This document shows positions 62,952-64,000 of a DNA stretch of 64,000 bases, one piece after another. Origin of the DNA: Rhodococcus sp. 14-2483-1-2 (lineage in GTDB: Bacteria; Actinomycetota; Actinomycetes; Mycobacteriales; Mycobacteriaceae). The stretch lies in contig NZ_NPFW01000013.1 in the NCBI RefSeq assembly GCF_002259405.1, positions 1 through 64,000 of the forward strand, read 5' to 3'. Every line of letters begins with the position of its first letter. The stretch's first letter is position 1. The notes under the pieces were generated by a model. The model was not told the origin of the DNA. It saw only the letters and a program-made list of their open reading frames with translations, and did not search any database. A program made the translations under genes and the position numbers.

Positions 62952-63670
62952 TTCTTCTTCTCCAGAAATGCCGTCATTCGGCGTTGTTTGTCTTCGGTCT
63001 CGAACAGAACAGCCTGCGCGATGTCGTCGGCCCACGGGTGCGAACCGGGCGCATCGAGAATCTTCTTGGTCAGCTTCAGTGCCAGCGGTGCTTGCTTGGC
63101 AATGCGATCCGCGAGGGAATGCGCTGCGGCCAAAGGCTCGTCGACGACGTCCAGCACCAGGCCGGAGCGGAGTGCCACCTCTGCGTCGAGCGTCCGGCCA
63201 CCGAGGAGTACCTGCTTGGCGACGGACAGTCCCACCAGTGTCGGCAACCGGTAGCTGGCCCCGGCGGCAGCCATGATGCCCAGGCCCGGTTCGGGATTGC
63301 CGAACACGGCCGTCGGCGACGCGATACGGATGTCGCAGGCGTAGGACAGCTCGGCTCCGCCCCCGAGGGCGTAGCCGCGCACCGCAGCAATGGTCGGCAG
63401 GGGCAGTGCGGCGATGCGGTCGAACAGGTTGCGGTTGATGCCGCGCAATGCGTCGTCGCGGGTGCGGGCCCGCAGCTGATTGATGTCGGCACCGCCGGCG
63501 AAGTGCTCGCCCGCGCCGGTCAGGATGACGATTTTCGGATCCTGCTCCACGAGCCCGCACACCTCGTGCAGCTCGCCGATCATCTCGGAATCGATTGCGT
63601 TGCGCTGCTTCTCGCGATTCAGGGTGACGACAACGCGGTCAGTCAGCTCCTCCACGACAAGTGTGTTCAC
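62948..63670 (-). CDS. paaF: 2,3-dehydroadipyl-CoA hydratase (PaaF-like enoyl-CoA hydratase)
   Basis: 240 residues with a GTG start at 63670 overlapping the thiolase stop. Crotonase family: [11 protein letters not shown] and [20 protein letters not shown] form the oxyanion hole. It hydrates 2,3-dehydroadipyl-CoA. Among crotonase-family genes here it fits PaaF better than PaaG (AGGADIN versus CVGQDLG). Confidence 0.87.
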   Translation of the reverse strand: MNTLVVEELTDRVVVTLNREKQRNAIDSEMIGELHEVCGLVEQDPKIVILTGAGEHFAGGADINQLRARTRDDALRGINRNLFDRIAALPLPTIAAVRGYALGGGAELSYACDIRIASPTAVFGNPEPGLGIMAAAGASYRLPTLVGLSVAKQVLLGGRTLDAEVALRSGLVLDVVDEPLAAAHSLADRIAKQAPLALKLTKKILDAPGSHPWADDIAQAVLFETEDKQRRMTAFLEKKK

Positions 63671-64000
63671 GGTGCCTCGATCAACATCGACACGCCTTGC
63701 CCGACGCCGACGCAGAGCGTCGCGAGCCCGCGGGACGCCTTCTCACGTTCCATGCGGCCCAACAGCGTCAACAGGATTCGGGCACCCGACGAGCCGAGGG
63801 GGTGGCCGAGGGCGATGGCCCCGCCGTCGGCATTGACGATGTCCTCGTTCAGTTTCAACTGGCGGATGACGCCGAGTGACTGCGCCGCGAAGGCCTCGTT
63901 GAGCTCGACGGCACCGAGGTCGTCGGCAGACCACCCGGCGCGAGCGAGTGCCTTCTGTGTGGACGGCACCGGCCCGAGTCCCATGATGTGCGGTGCGATG
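63667..64000 (-). CDS. paaJ: Thiolase, C-terminal fragment (beta-ketoadipyl-CoA thiolase, cut by window edge)
   Basis: About 111 residues visible, entering from the right edge: [10 protein letters not shown], then [28 protein letters not shown] (catalytic His) and [16 protein letters not shown] (second catalytic Cys). These are the C-terminal thiolase blocks. It would cleave 3-oxoadipyl-CoA to succinyl-CoA and acetyl-CoA, or an earlier C8 intermediate. The N-terminal half lies outside the window. Confidence 0.88.
   Translation of the reverse strand, partial: IAPHIMGLGPVPSTQKALARAGWSADDLGAVELNEAFAAQSLGVIRQLKLNEDIVNADGGAIALGHPLGSSGARILLTLLGRMEREKASRGLATLCVGVGQGVSMLIEAP

Overview
The window is high-GC (roughly 64%) actinobacterial chromosome. 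A mycolyltransferase-like secreted esterase, a lone Mce protein, a DUF5313 protein and a ben/cat layout in which benABCD runs opposite to catRBAC all point to a mycolic-acid genus, most likely Rhodococcus. No IS element, phage gene, CRISPR array, tRNA or rRNA was seen. Genes are tightly packed, with many ATGA/GTGA overlaps. No gene-free stretch clearly exceeds 300 bases; the longest, about 300 bases at 44538-44838, is a divergent promoter region.

Region 1 (0-21.7 kb) is a C6-C1 aromatic funnel. After the 3' end of a citrate synthase gene come an IclR regulator and pobA (4-hydroxybenzoate 3-hydroxylase). The benzoate operon follows on the minus strand: benA, benB, a fused benC-FCD-benD gene, a LuxR/LAL regulator (BenR-like), then benK and benE transporters. 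Divergent from it is catR-catB-catA-catC, taking catechol to the beta-ketoadipate pathway. Next are an AraC regulator, a GMC alcohol oxidoreductase, a benzaldehyde-dehydrogenase-like ALDH and an amidase, which could feed benzyl alcohol, benzaldehyde and aryl amides into benzoate.

Region 2 (21.7-41.5 kb) is housekeeping and signalling: a membrane diguanylate cyclase, an NAD(P)-binding protein, an RsbQ/RsbP-like stress pair with a convergent STAS protein, an orphan Mce protein, an uncharacterised DUF6745 pair, a SorC regulator with glpF-glpK-glpD, glycogen debranching enzyme glgX, a hybrid histidine kinase ending in an RNA-binding ANTAR domain, a DUF5313/OhrR-like pair and a secreted mycolyltransferase-like protein.

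Region 3 (41.5-64 kb) is a C6-C2 funnel ending in phenylacetate catabolism. It holds an AraC regulator, heme aldoxime dehydratase, nitrilase, aldehyde dehydrogenase, TetR regulator, copper amine oxidase, APC permease, a His/Met-rich membrane protein, a second GMC oxidoreductase, a second AraC regulator, a nitroalkane-oxidase-like flavoprotein and a third AraC regulator. This runs into paaK, paaEDCBA and paaGHFJ on the minus strand. The set reads as conversion of phenethylamine, phenylacetaldoxime/phenylacetonitrile, phenylethanol and perhaps phenylnitroethane to phenylacetate, then ring epoxidation and beta-oxidation. Three promoters in this block share a direct-repeat operator-like motif.

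The most unusual items are the BenC-FCD-BenD fusion, the 22-bp element shared by the benA and benK promoters, the nitroalkane-oxidase-like enzyme beside the aldoxime genes with its common operator, and the kinase-receiver-ANTAR fusion.
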